DNA of 64,000 nucleotides from Blasia pusilla (Eukaryota > Marchantiophyta > Marchantiopsida > Blasiales). The first letter of the stretch is position 1. Each line of letters begins with the position of its first letter. The DNA is taken from the NCBI GenBank assembly GCA_050084515.1, contig CM114273.1, forward strand, positions 7,316,001 to 7,380,000, in the 5' to 3' direction. Under the pieces are notes generated by a model. That model was not told the DNA's origin. It saw only the letters and a list, made by a program, of their open reading frames with translations, and made no database searches. Positions 1 through 11,640 of the stretch are shown one piece after another. The position numbers and the translations under genes were made by a program.

Positions 1-418
1 TACACTGGTGATACCTTCAAAGTTCGGTTTTCTAAAATCACATAAGTACTACTAGTGGGCAGCCCTTGCCATGCACCAAAGTGAATGGAGTAATTATGAT
101 GTAAAAAAAATCTTTTTCTTACTCCCCGTGGAGAGGGAAACTATTTTTCATGCCCGTTGCCACATGTCAAACAAAGACGTGTTTGCAAACAAGAAAACAC
201 TCTCTCTGTTAGGACAATTCATAGTTACATTTCCCTGATAAGGTGGATGCTTGTATAACTTTTCAATTGGTGTAGATTAAAAAGACGCTACTCATGGATT
301 TGTGCAGAAAAGAATCTGATTCAGTCGAGGTCAGAAAAATACCCTCTACATCTACATTTAAAAAAACTGGGAGAGTGTCAACCCCCTTTGGAGGTCTTCC
401 TAATATGGCGTGTCAAAC

Positions 419-482
419 GGCGTCCCGTGGAAAAATTCGGAGGTATCACAAGTCCTCCGAAGTCATACGCTCACGGGACGCC
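419..482. repeat. Nested inverted repeat (hairpin within hairpin)
   Basis: The outer arms, 419-429 (GGCGTCCCGTG) and 472-482, are perfect 11-base complements. Inside them 436-443 (TTCGGAGG) and 454-461 are perfect 8-base complements around a 10-base loop. A further imperfect hairpin follows at about 490-509 (8 of 9 pairs). The pattern would fold as DNA or RNA. I cannot assign a function. Confidence 0.6.
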
Positions 483-2022
483 AAATTTTGTCCATACCGA
501 GGTACGGACGGGAAAATCTAGCGAGACACGCCCTAACAGACTTGAGGGAAACAGAAAGCTGTACAGTAGATTGATCTAATAGTATGCCTTTAAAAGTCGA
601 AAAATATGTAAACCCGCGGACCCGCACCACTAACTACGAGCTAAGTATTTACTAGGGATGGGAGCAAGGCGGGTCCATGATCGCCCATTACATACAATAA
701 AGACAATAAATCGTGCGAGAGAATAAAATTGTAAGCACGAAATGTAGTAAGGAAGGCTCCACGTGATACTCACATCCCTCCGCATCAAGATATATTCTAA
801 CATTAATCCCGGGAAAATCCGTAGAGTCCACCGGAGATGTAGCCAGTACCCCTTTCGACCCTTCTTGTCTGTCCCCTCTCTCACCGAGACTCGGAGTCTC
901 ACTGTGAGAGTCTGCTCGCTTTGAAGTTTGAACAGAACCCAAGGAAAGAAGCGAACGAGCCAGAGGAAAGGACACTGGAACAAAAGTCCGCACTGGAAGA
1001 ATACACCATGCATCCATTGCTGGTGCTCCTCCTGTTGTTTGTCCAAACAACAGCAGTCCCCCTCCCCTCAGTTTGTTTTTCTGATGGGTTTTCCATCATG
1101 CATATTTATTGAGGTTCGTCACTTTCACTCCTGCGTGGGCTGGCCACTGAAAGAAACTATGGGGACTAGTTACTTCCATTCACAGCTTAGAGGACGAGGC
1201 TGCCATCCTCTAGAGTCTAAACCCTCCACCCCAGCCGGAGTCTGCCGGACCCTCGAGGACTCTGAGTCTCTGGCGTGTAGGCATTTAATGCTTGAGGCTC
1301 TCATTACATCATCCCTGTGCGATCGTTGGATCGGCCGGAGATGCGATGCGATGCGCATGAAGAGTGCACCCACAGTCAGGGGCTCAGTCAAGAGACCGAT
1401 GATAGGACCTCACGTGATAGGGAGAAGTTGTGGCAGGCGTGAATGTATGATTTCACGGCCGAGCTATATAGTGAGATTAGTTCTTTCTTTATTTCTTTCT
1501 CCTGAGGAGGTGGAGGAGAAGAGGATGGAGACTGCGAAGGTACGATGGGACGAACTGCCCGTGGAAATGAAAATGCTCGCCCATGGAGAATCGTGGTTAT
1601 GAGATTCTTATCGTATTGATGGCCTATACTACGAGCACATGGGATTGATAAGGCAGCTCGAAGTTGGTGTAGGTTAGAATCTACTCATCGTATGGAATTC
1701 ATTCCGTAATAGATCGGTCGCTGACTTTGAAGTCAGTCGGTAGCAGGTGCCATGCGAGTGCAAGCTGACGAAAAGATTGGATTGCATTATTAGGATGCAT
1801 TTCATGTAAGAGGACCGTATACGTTACTCGATGCCTCAAGGCTGAGCCGAGTCGTCGAAAGGAGAAATCGGTGCACGGTCTTGGACTTGAGAAGAACTCC
1901 CCATGGTTTTCATTTTTTTCTAGACGATTGTTGGTGACTTCGAAGTCCCTGTAAGGACATGCTCCCGTAATTTATTCTTCAGCGGTTGTCTCCTGCGACG
2001 ATTCCAAGAATCCAAGATGAGG

Positions 2023-2077
2023 GAAAACTAAGACTTAGATTGTAGGCAATAAGTCTACAATCTAAGTCTTTGTTTTC
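2023..2077. repeat. Long near-perfect hairpin
   Basis: The arms 2030-2045 and 2055-2070 are perfect 16-base complements around a 9-base loop. Beyond one T-T mismatch the stem continues six more pairs (2023-2028 with 2072-2077). It could be a small palindromic transposon remnant or a transcribed hairpin. The short loop argues against a typical plant microRNA precursor. Confidence 0.7.
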
Positions 2078-3665
2078 TCTAGTCAGCCATCTGATCTAAT
2101 CTGGCAAGTTCGAGCTCCAAGACCGCTCTGGTTGAGCAGCGCAGTAGAGACTTCTTCACACAGTCCCGAGTGCTTGTGAAGGTGAAGCCTAGGTATCCTA
2201 TGTCGATTCTTGGGCGGATTTCAGTGTAACCTTGACAAAAGTGGGCATCCCCTAAGCCGTCCATTATTGGCTGAGAGAGGTTGTTGAACATGTTTCAAGG
2301 ACACAGGAATGGAGAGGGTTTCTCGCTTCACCGCAGCACTTGCTAGGGCAGTGGGGTAACTTCACTGAGGATACACAGAGGAATCGAGATCATAAGAAAC
2401 TCGGAAGGTCACAGACAACAAGATTCGAGGACATTGCACTTCAAAGTCCGACTCAATGCAGTCATTTATCGCATTACAGAGTGATGCAATATGTGAGCTT
2501 CCTGCCGTCGCGGCCCCGTCTCTACTACACCATCTTCTACTTTCTCCCATGACAAACAAATTCGGCCATACTGAAAGATTATGTGGAGTTCGAAAAATGC
2601 AGACCTTCGGATTGATGCCAGACATTCTTAGCAGATGATGTTTGGAGACACCAACTTGCGAAACAAACCGACAGTCTCGCGGGGAAAAGCTCTTCTCCAT
2701 TTTCATTTAATGCTCAAAGAAAGCTTCAGCATGACTGAGATAACCAAACTAGTCACAGCCATATGGTACATAATCAGTGTCCACGTCGTCGTTGTTGATA
2801 TGGCTATGGTCACTCCGATTAGGATACAATTCGGTACGGAACTCATTCCAAGAACTTGTCTAGCAGCAAACCATACACGAATCTGCATACGAACAACTCG
2901 CGCAAACAAGCGTATGCACGCCTGGGTTGTCGAGCCGACCGAGAATCGTGCGTTCTCATTTGCATCGGCTGTTTCAAAATCTGCTCTCGAGAATATCTCC
3001 GCCCGCCAAACTTGCAGAATTCAAACAAGATGCGATATACACTCTGTTACTGATGGGATTCGTCAATAGACTTCTCGTGCCTCGTTTCTCCAGTATGTGT
3101 TTGATTCTGAACAGCGACCATCCGTTCTGCTAGTAACAGAATCCAGACTTATGAGTCCATCGGTTTCCGAGAAGTACGGTTACTTTGAGACAATTCCTCT
3201 GTACCTAGTACAACACCATTAGAGGAGTACAGAAAATGTGGAGGTTGCCGAAGCATTTAGGAACTTGACTTGTTACATGATATGGCACTCTCTCTTGAAG
3301 GAAATCTCACTCTCTCCATTCCAAGATATAATCTACAGGGATTTCTGTGAAGTTAGGTAACCTTTAGGGTTACATGGTAGCTAGGGAATTCTTTGAAAAT
3401 CAAAGAAAACAAAAAATTCTGTACCCTTTGCTACAGAGGGGTCTTATCTAAGGAAACTTGATATCTAAATGAAGCTTTATTATTTGCACCACCAGTCAAG
3501 GGCAGTTTGAAGGGCTGCAACGGACCTCCTTGTAAGTTTGAAACGAGATATCGCATGTACTCTCAAGACTTTAGGATAAACAAATTCTATGGATTTCTGA
3601 AAACTGAACACTCCAAGCCGAATTGAGATGAGAGAGGGAAAGCATTGGAGGAGAGCAGAAGATGG

Positions 3666-4306
3666 TCAACTGGTCGGGATATGTTTTCTGCCTGACCTTG
3701 CTGTGTTCAGACCGCTTTCTCGTCGCAATCGGAAAATCTCAGAGTGCTCAACCCAAGGAGGTATCCACTGATCAGGGGGAGGTCCACACCCAGGACCCTT
3801 GGATCGATGCCAAGTATATGGACGATCCACAACTCGGAAAGGAAGAACCCATTCATCAGAATGACGCCTCCCAGTACTCTTCCCACGCAGAAGCGGGAGT
3901 GGATCGCGTTCAGCTTGACTGCCCAGAGCTCGGAAAGGAGGCAGCCACTCCTCAGATAGAGGACCTTTGCCTGGTCCCTTACTCGGATGCCAGTCCAATT
4001 CGGAGAGTTTGGATGGCATAGCATTTGCGTCATCCACTTCAGGGTGTACTAATTCATTCGGCCTTTCATCCTCACGGATTTCTGGCTCCTTCTGAGGCAG
4101 TGGTGTTTCACACCTAGATGGCCTCCACTGAGGGCTTCGAGAGTTTAGTCGTTCCGTTCCAGGGACGAGCCTTCTCGACGGCCTCCAGCGGTACTCAGAT
4201 CTGTATTCAGTAGGAAATTGATCCACAACCTTTTTCCCACGTCTCCACTGCTCGCAACGGGGTCCATTCCAATCAACGACAAGAACATCGTCAGTTAAGC
4301 ATTCTT
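3666..4306 (-). CDS. Candidate 3' exon of an unrecognised repeat-rich protein
   Basis: About 213 codons are open on the minus strand and end in TGA at 3666-3668. No ATG opens the frame. It begins just after an AG, so it is more likely an internal or terminal exon than a whole gene. The protein is Trp-, Pro- and Arg-rich with degenerate repeats: WRPSR twice, W-H-(P/R)-S-K-G-P-G-x-G-P twice, and a (S/D)-E-W-x-x-P-F-R unit twice. I recognise no domain. It may belong with the candidate exon at 4880-5887 on the same strand. A weak donor inside the last codons of that exon would join in frame, but I cannot settle the splice. Both could also be remnants of a dead gene. Confidence 0.35.
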
Positions 4307-4879
4307 CCAAACGATTTCACACGAAAATAATTGACTGATGAAATGACTACTCTTAATGGAGAACTTATCTCTATTTCTGTAGGACCTGATCACTGAGATG
4401 GTACTTGGGATCAGCAAAGCGGTGCAGCAACGAAAAAACCAAATTGAGTTTCGAATTTCCTCAATGACTGCGGCACTAATAGCCCATGAAACTTCAGCAG
4501 AAAAGAGTCGCCTCTAGTTCTACCCAACGGATAGAGACACAACTACCGCCTTCATATTTCCATCTTCTTGTGTAAGCTGAGTATGGATGCGTGCACTAAG
4601 AGGAATTCATTCACATGTGTGAACGTCGAAGTGATGAAGCCAACGCGATACAGAAGATTGAAGAATTCCACTATTTGCTCTCGACTTTTATCTCTTGTCA
4701 AGGACGCTTTCTAGATTTGACAGGGTAACTGAGAATTTGGACTTCCACGTGAGAAGCCAAGTTAAGAACAAGCCTTTTGCTACTGGTTGTCATGTAGCAT
4801 ACTTTTCTTGGTGAGTGGCATTCCATCAATCGAGAAGTGTACTCACAAACAAGACACCAAAAGGAGGCAGAAGGATTAC

Positions 4880-5887
4880 CGGTTGTTCTTTCGTTTCAAA
4901 ACCATCCATGAATGCGTGCTCCATGCTAAAGTCTTGAGATTCTGACTCACGACATCGGAATTGCTGCTGTTTGGAACTGCGAGGTGTGCTTCGCGGTCTC
5001 TGTAAGTCCGGGTTATTGCGACCCCAGGGACGAGCATTTTCGGATTCTCGTAGTGTATGCTCTGAACCTCTGCGTTTCCCACTCCTATTGTGAACTTCGT
5101 TCGTCTTGTCTTGATTAGAGTGTCCACTGCCTCCGGGAGGTCGAGCACTCTTAAGGTGTCCTTGAGCCGATTCGGTTTTTCTGGCTGAGAACTCGTCCAG
5201 GCTTGCAGGTGAATTTCTCGCAACCCTTACCTGAACTTTGTTAGCAGCACTTGGCGTAGAAGATCTGCCCCTTCGTGGAGGTGTAACGTCCTGATGTCCA
5301 ACACTCCCAAACTCAACGGCATAAGGAGCATATGGTGTTCCATATCTCAGACTGCCTAGTCGTGGAGGCGTAGGGGTCTTATGTCTATTGATCTTAAACT
5401 GAGAGTCATTACCTGCATTTGATGTCGCAGGTCGGCTATTTCGTGGAGGTGTACCCGCCTGAGGTCTGCCACTCCTAACCTGAAGGTCACGACCAGTATT
5501 TGGTGTAACAGGCCCAGTAGTTAATGGAGTTGTAACCTCGTGACGTCTAGCACTCCTAACCTGAATGTCATTATCAGCACTTAGCGTAGCAGGTGTGCCT
5601 TTCCGTGGAGGTGTAACGGTCTCATTTCTAGAGCTCCTAACCTGAACGTCATCAGCAGCATTTAGTTCGGAAGATCCGGGAATTAGTGGAGGTGTAACGA
5701 TCTGATCCCTGTCACTTTTCTTATCGAATGCTCCCGTCAGGTGACCATCACTAGCAGCATCTGGTGCCTTACTAGATTGTGTAGATGTTTGAATCTGATC
5801 ACGATTGTCGCCTCGATGATCAGATGTGTCATGGACTAGGCATTCATTGTCTAGTAGTATATTACCAGGATCTCTAGTACCCGTCAT
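4880..5887 (-). CDS. Candidate exon: six 27-residue TPP repeats, unknown function
   Basis: The minus-strand frame from ATG at 5887 is open for 353 codons. A GT donor candidate lies just below 4880, so the coding part may end there. Residues 64-228 hold six degenerate repeats of 27 residues (81 bases). Each starts with x-T-P-P or x-T-T-P (at about residues 64, 91, 118, 145, 172, 201) and most carry a later x-Q-V-R-S/V-x-R element. The rest is polar, Ser/Arg/Asp-rich and probably disordered. There is no signal peptide or membrane segment. The frame stays open upstream of the ATG, so the start is uncertain. The many Thr-Pro sites could be targets of proline-directed kinases, which is inference. 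I recognise no family. Confidence 0.4.
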
Positions 5888-7461
5888 GGTCCCGCAACAA
5901 TACTTTGAGGATCTACCCTTTTCCCATGCGTTCCCTATACTTCCAGTTAGAGAGACCCGGATCCACCTCAGTTGGTGTGGATGTAATGCAGAAGCTACAT
6001 CAAAATAGTATGCTCAGTCCACCGCAGATGCAGATTCAAGTTCTTGTGTTAACCAAAAAAATTTGAGGTCCTGCTACCGACCTTATAGTTCCACAGCACT
6101 CTCGACTAAAAGATGTCGGAGCCTTTCATTTGTGAAAACAAACTTCGGTGTACCTGCATACGTGAGAGTCCAAAAAAGTAGAATTTAAAATCGATGGTTG
6201 ATTCAAATATTTACAGAATACAGCGTTAATTTTGCTTGTATAAAACGGTACTTCTGAGTATAAGTTCGAGATGGTTTCTAAGCTCACTTGAAGGGTCTCC
6301 ATGCCCACCCAGTGTGCTGGTTGTGCGCACAAAAATGCATTTCTTCAACAATCATGGACGTATTGCTACCCTCAATGTTACATCTGTATACCGTCCTAAA
6401 TATCCAAGAGACCTACAGGAAGAATTCTGACCTGAGCCTCCAAAAAACTTTTAGAGCCTAGATCTCAAGCACACACGATATACTAAGGTAAGTAGCTTGC
6501 ACAAGACTTCTCATTCCAATCAAGTTCTGCACTCTAATGACATAAGAAACCCTCGGCAATAGAACTACAACATTCTATGTAGCATGCATGAGTTACGCAT
6601 ATTCAGCAAAGCAAGTAGGGCAGGCAATAAGAAACGTTTGTCGCGATGAAGCTAGCCAGGGCCTGCTTTATCGAAGCCACTGGGTCATACAAAGTTGCCA
6701 GCAATAACTACCACTGAAAGCTCTGAAGCCTACAAATATTGATTTGTTTCAGTACACTTACAAAGATGGACTTTAACGAAAGAAATTCCAAGCCTCGTTT
6801 TCAAAACGTAAAAAACGTGAACAAGCAGCTGCCAAATCATAACTGCCAGAAAATTTGTTGATAGCGAAACTGTATATGGTCTGTTGATTATACAAAGCGC
6901 CAACTGGCCCCACAAGGATTCTCATTTATAGTAGAGAGGGACAGCTTATTATTCGATTACACATGTTATAACCTCTGCCACTATCACACGAAGCTAGTCA
7001 GAGTACACGTGAATCTATGTTGGAGTTTAATCGTTGCTAACTTCATCCAAGTTTCCTCCAGTTTCATCCAAGTTTCATTCGAAAAAAACTGGAGGAAAGC
7101 ACGGAGGCCGTCCCCAACTACTTTCATGTGAGTTTTTTCTGCTCATACTAAGAACGTATCGTAGGCAAAGAGGGAGCGTGCTAATTCTTTGTAACAGTTC
7201 GTTTTCTCTGGAAAATCAACAAGAGATAACACCAAACGGATTCAACTGAAATTCATCGGACATTCAGGCAAAAATCTAGCATATTGACCTAGAACCGACG
7301 CAAAGTTGACAGCCGTTGTCATTTAGCCACTTGGTTTACTACTTCACAAACCACAAGAGGACAATCCTCAGCTTCCACTGGGTCCAAGTCTGATGTGAAA
7401 AATATTGATAGGAATCGGCATTAGTAGATTTTCCTAGCAGATATCAATTAGCAACCATTAC

Positions 7462-7488
7462 TTCACGAAGCAATATGTGCTTCGTGAA
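7462..7488. repeat. Perfect 11-base hairpin
   Basis: The arms 7462-7472 (TTCACGAAGCA) and 7478-7488 are perfect complements around a 5-base loop. No function is assigned. Confidence 0.55.
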
Positions 7489-10120
7489 TGTACCCAAGTC
7501 TTTCTCCGCATCACAAGTGGACATTAAGAACTTGTTTAGTGTTCAAATTGTTATTTGAACTGAAAACTTCCTAAACCAGTAGTTATTCGAACTGAAGACA
7601 TCCAAACTCGCAGCTTGCCTAGCGTGCGAAATCGTTGACCCAAAAGGATAAGACAAAATTTCTCTAATCATGAGGACTAGGACGTACCTCCCACATGTAA
7701 TAGAAATGAATGAGATTGCTTAACCAGACTCCCGAGATAGCAATAGAGAGAATGGATCAGCAAGGTGACGAACGCGGGATTAGTTAGCTTCTCTGTGTCT
7801 GTCCCGAGCCCTTCAAACTCTTTATATTATCCTCTTCAGCTTTCATTGCTAGGACGAAAGTTCACAAAAATCTGAGACAAGCAGGAATCGCAGATCTGCC
7901 TTGATCCCACGCCCCTCGTAAAAAGTTCATGCGTAGTTCGATACGAATTGATTGGCAGACCCTACAGGCATTCAAGCACGGTAGCGCTAAACAGCTGGAT
8001 CTAAATCCCTAGGGTGCGATCGTGAAAGTCTGATCATAGTAAAAGTACACGGTTAGTCACCAGTGGAATGAAATGTCCATCCGCCTCTGGATTATTTATT
8101 CGGACGCCTAGAACAAGTCAAGAACAAGAGTTGAAAGTCCGAAAGACGGAATCCGATGGTTACGTGACTTCTGAAGGTCACGAGCATTATGATGCAATTT
8201 CATGCGCGCACTGTTACTCCCTGGCAAGTTAGGAGTTTCCCGACATTGCCTCCTATGCATGAGACATTCTATGCCAGTTTGGAAATCAAGTATCTCCAAA
8301 GCAGATCAATCCTCTCCAACCTTTCGTGTTCCAATAATGTTATACTAGAATTCCCTCATGATCGTAGATCCGAAGGTACACTTGGAGGAACAACGATGCG
8401 CATCATTTCTGACAGTCTGAAAGCCTGACCGTAAAACTGCATCCACGTGGGTATTTCGCCAAAGCAACGAAAACAAAATCGTGACGCCTTTCAAGATGAT
8501 AGTCAAGTTTCTGCTTTGTTAATCTTCTGGAATATTGTCTCTCGAACTCTCAAAGAAGAGTTATCATCCGAAATTGCAGATGACAAGAAGCAATCCCTCT
8601 AAATTGAAGGGAACTTTCCAGTCTGTAGAGAACTGCAACTCGAAGTGAAGGCTCCTTGGAACAAAGGAAGCTCTTCGTGAGATAAATCTGTCGCTGTCGA
8701 AGTCCATTTCCAAATCTTATCGCGTGTATTTAAGTTGTCACATATATTGATTCAATCGCATTCCCGTCTCTCTCTTCCTCTTTTCTTCCTGTTTTCCATT
8801 CTGGTCTCTAACACCGTCCAACCACCACGCGGTCCACTAGCACCGTCCAATCAGGGTCTATAGTCGTGTGGCTACGACAGGCGGCGAGGCACAACATAAC
8901 GAGTAGTCCTTATCTAGCGAGACTCCGACAATCTCATCTCTCTCGCTCCAAGCTCCAACCAAGAGGATGCGGAGTCTATGGTCGTATCCCTCAACCAAGG
9001 CGCAACGCTACGATAAGCACTGCTTCATGAATACATTCTCTCTCCCATTGCTATGACCCTCGGCTAACCCTCTGGATGCATGAACTCTAGTTATCTTTTT
9101 ACTAACCAAGCTCTACCAAATCTTCATCGTCTCTAGCTCATGTCAGGCACTGCTTCACACGATAGAGTACATTAGCTCCGAAGCCGATGTATTTACTCCA
9201 GCTATTCTTAGCAGAATCAAGACTCTGATCCTATGTTTCAAAGCTTCCCATACGAACTTCAGACAGTACACGAGATGCTAATGATCGTGCATTACACCTG
9301 GACGAGCAGCACGAGCACTATCAGGAAATGTAGACCCATCCAAAGCTTCGTACCAACCGCAACTATCAGATGTGGAAGAGCTTGCTAAAATGAAATACAA
9401 GAAATTGAAGATTCCACTTTCTAAATTTGAAGGTTTATTAACAGACGGCTCATTTCTATCAGTTTCTTCCGATCTTTAGTTTCGAAGACCGACAAGGTCG
9501 AGTCTATGGATTCCTAAAGGGAGCATCGATCCTGCTCATTGTCACGATTAGCCCATGACGGCCTCTCTTGTCTCCATATCTACTAAGAAGACTCAGTAAT
9601 GTTAATTCTGATTTCGCAGTCTGCTCCACAATGAACGATGATAAATTCGAATCGTGTGGCGACGACACAAAGTTCTCAAATTTATTGCTAATGAATCAAA
9701 TACAGTGAGAATAGAAATCGACGTAGGGTCTTGCCATAAGAAGAAATTAGAAGAAATTAGAATAATTCTAAAATCAATGCAGAGTCAGGTGATTCGATAC
9801 TTCACAGACATAGACTAACATCGATCTCTTTACTGCTTCGACGGTTTACGTCCTTGAAAGAGAGGCGCATCCCTGTATGAGAGAGGAGCCCGAGGAGAGG
9901 AGCAGCATTGTGGAGTCCACAGCGTAAAAGGAAGCAACACGTCCGTCACGACCGGTGGACATTAAAAGTAGTTTTAATCGTATTCTTGGAACTCGTACAA
10001 CTATCGCATGAATACATCGCGTATTCAAGAGCACCTACTCTGTCCCATGTGTTTCGAGTTTTGCGACGATCTATTCGGGAAATCGTTCATTGATAATGAC
10101 CGGGCGTTCGGAAATTAGAA

Positions 10121-10174
10121 ATAAAATATACTGAACTCTGATTCTGGTCGGCGTTAAAGTTCAATATATTTTAT
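10121..10174. repeat. AT-rich inverted repeat, first of an adjacent pair
   Basis: Arms 10121-10136 and 10159-10174 pair at 15 of 16 positions with a 22-base loop. It ends one base before the next hairpin. Confidence 0.6.
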
Positions 10175-10175
10175 C

Positions 10176-10229
10176 TCAAGAGGGAGGACGGGAATCGGCA
10201 AATGAGCAGATCCCCGTCCTCCCTCTTGA
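10176..10229. repeat. GC-rich inverted repeat, second of an adjacent pair
   Basis: Arms 10176-10192 and 10213-10229 are perfect 17-base complements (core GAGGGAGGACGGG) with a 20-base loop. Spacing and arm length match the preceding AT-rich hairpin, although the sequences differ. Confidence 0.65.
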
Positions 10230-10689
10230 AGATGTCTAGAGATATACCTAAGCGATTTCAAAGCGAATGTGAATCGGTCGGAGATCCTAAGCGTAGAGTT
10301 ACGTACCATTGCATCCTCACAATCTAGACTCACTACAAAAGCACCTCTGTGAGTGAGGTGCGAGCTTAAATCACTAGAATACTTGCAAAATTGATCATTC
10401 ATGTAAACATGAGTCCTCAAGCCAATCATTTCAGGCAACTATGACGGCTGCTTTGCATTCCTGATAGAAGACGGAAATTTGTGAAGTGTGCTTCATCATC
10501 TCCACGGTCGATCACGTACACACCGACAGGTCTTGGACTACATCCGATTCGATATTAAAGTTGGAGTAGTCCATAGCTTATAGCGTAGAAGAAAAGTAGC
10601 TAAGAAATTTCCTACGTTCAAGTAAGATCGAATTCAAGCACTCACCTGGATTTGGAAGATCTTCAAGTCCAAACACCTGCAACGCAAGG

Positions 10690-11640
10690 TTGAGGAATCA
10701 TGCGAAGCAAAGCGCGATGCTTAAGGTACGAGAAGGAAATCGAAGCCGCTCCTGAGCCTTCCGTCTTGAGGTTCGGGCATTAAGAAATAAGCTAGTGCGC
10801 ATCGTGAGGAAGCTGGAGCGGATGCTCAAACTTCGGAGGCCTGTCCCACACAGCCAACAGTCGCCTTGCTTCCCGCCATCATCGCCAATCTCCTCCATTC
10901 TCTCTGCTTGCGAAACGCTGTATGCTATTGTTTCTCTTAAACTTCTGAATTGTTCTTTTCCTCCTAAAAAGCCTTGCATCCGCAACCTTCGGCCCACCTC
11001 TAGTGTGCTGTTTCTCTCCGTCGAATCCTCTTTGCCATACTTGTCACTTCGGCCTCTTTTCGCGTCCATGTCCTCCGCATTACCCTCCCGTAGAACGTTA
11101 CGTGCACATGCTTCGCATTCTGGAGGGGTCGCACCTGCAGCTCCCCTTTCTCTCTTTGTATCTGCCCCTTCGAATCACTCCCCTCCCCCTCTCCTTCCGC
11201 ACAATCATCTCCAGCGCTCTCCTCCCTCCGCGCTGACTGCCCACGTCTGCTCCTCCCGCGTACCCCGCCCCTTTCCTCCGTCGGCTCCCACCTACATCCG
11301 TCGACTCACGGTAACTGTGCGTCCCTCTCATTGGCCGGCTGCCCCGCTCGCTGGACTCCGTTCGCCTTCCGTCCGTATTCGTCCAATCCTCCCAGGCGGC
11401 GCGCGTTCATGATGACGGACGACGCTCCTGCGTTCCTATCACTCCGTCCGTCTTCGACTCACCGTGCCTGGAACTTCTGTCCGTCCGCCTCGTCACCGAG
11501 TTTCCGTTGACTCTGAGATTCCGGCGGCACTTTCGCACGGGATTATCACTACTGTCACTTTTCACATCCGATAGGAGCTTAGCTGGCACGCGCCCCGATG
11601 ACTCGTCACGATGAGACTCATTAGAGAAGCCTGAGTGTGA
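10690..11640. other. GC/CT-rich island, possible promoter or 5' exon
   Basis: The plus strand is pyrimidine-rich and CpG-containing, unlike the AT-rich DNA that follows at 11640. Long frames are open on both strands (10795-11412 plus, 10698-11069 minus), as expected of such composition. The minus-strand frame starting at 11069 gives a less biased protein and could be a 5' exon. I see no domain in it. Confidence 0.3.

Larger units (their letters stand above)
1..3660. other. Region with no recognised gene
   Basis: I see no recognisable protein domain or RNA gene here. The longest open frames (around 630-1050 minus and 928-1602 plus) overlap each other on opposite strands and read as compositional noise. 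Two structured inverted repeats are listed separately. A short CT-rich stretch and a TATA-like element near 1460-1500 precede an ATG at 1525, but the frame after it stops within about 26 codons and I cannot extend it. Confidence 0.4.
5900..10690. other. Region with no recognised gene
   Basis: Base composition is balanced, there are many short frames on both strands, and I see no recognisable domain or tRNA-like fold. Three hairpins inside it are listed separately. A short direct repeat (TTCGAACTGAA-like) occurs near 7550 and 7580. Confidence 0.4.

Noticed and set aside
928-1602. 224-codon plus-strand frame, considered as a gene
   Set aside because: It has no domain, unusual Cys/His/Lys clusters and an overlapping minus-strand frame of similar length, so it cannot be separated from chance.
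1525-1602. ATG with M-E-T-A-K-V-R-W-D-E-L-P-V-E start, considered as an F-box-like gene start
   Set aside because: The frame ends after about 26 codons, I found no continuing exon, and the resemblance is too short.
10795-11412. 205-codon Ser/Pro-rich plus frame
   Set aside because: Its composition follows the C/T-rich strand, and an equally long minus-strand frame exists. No motif is visible.
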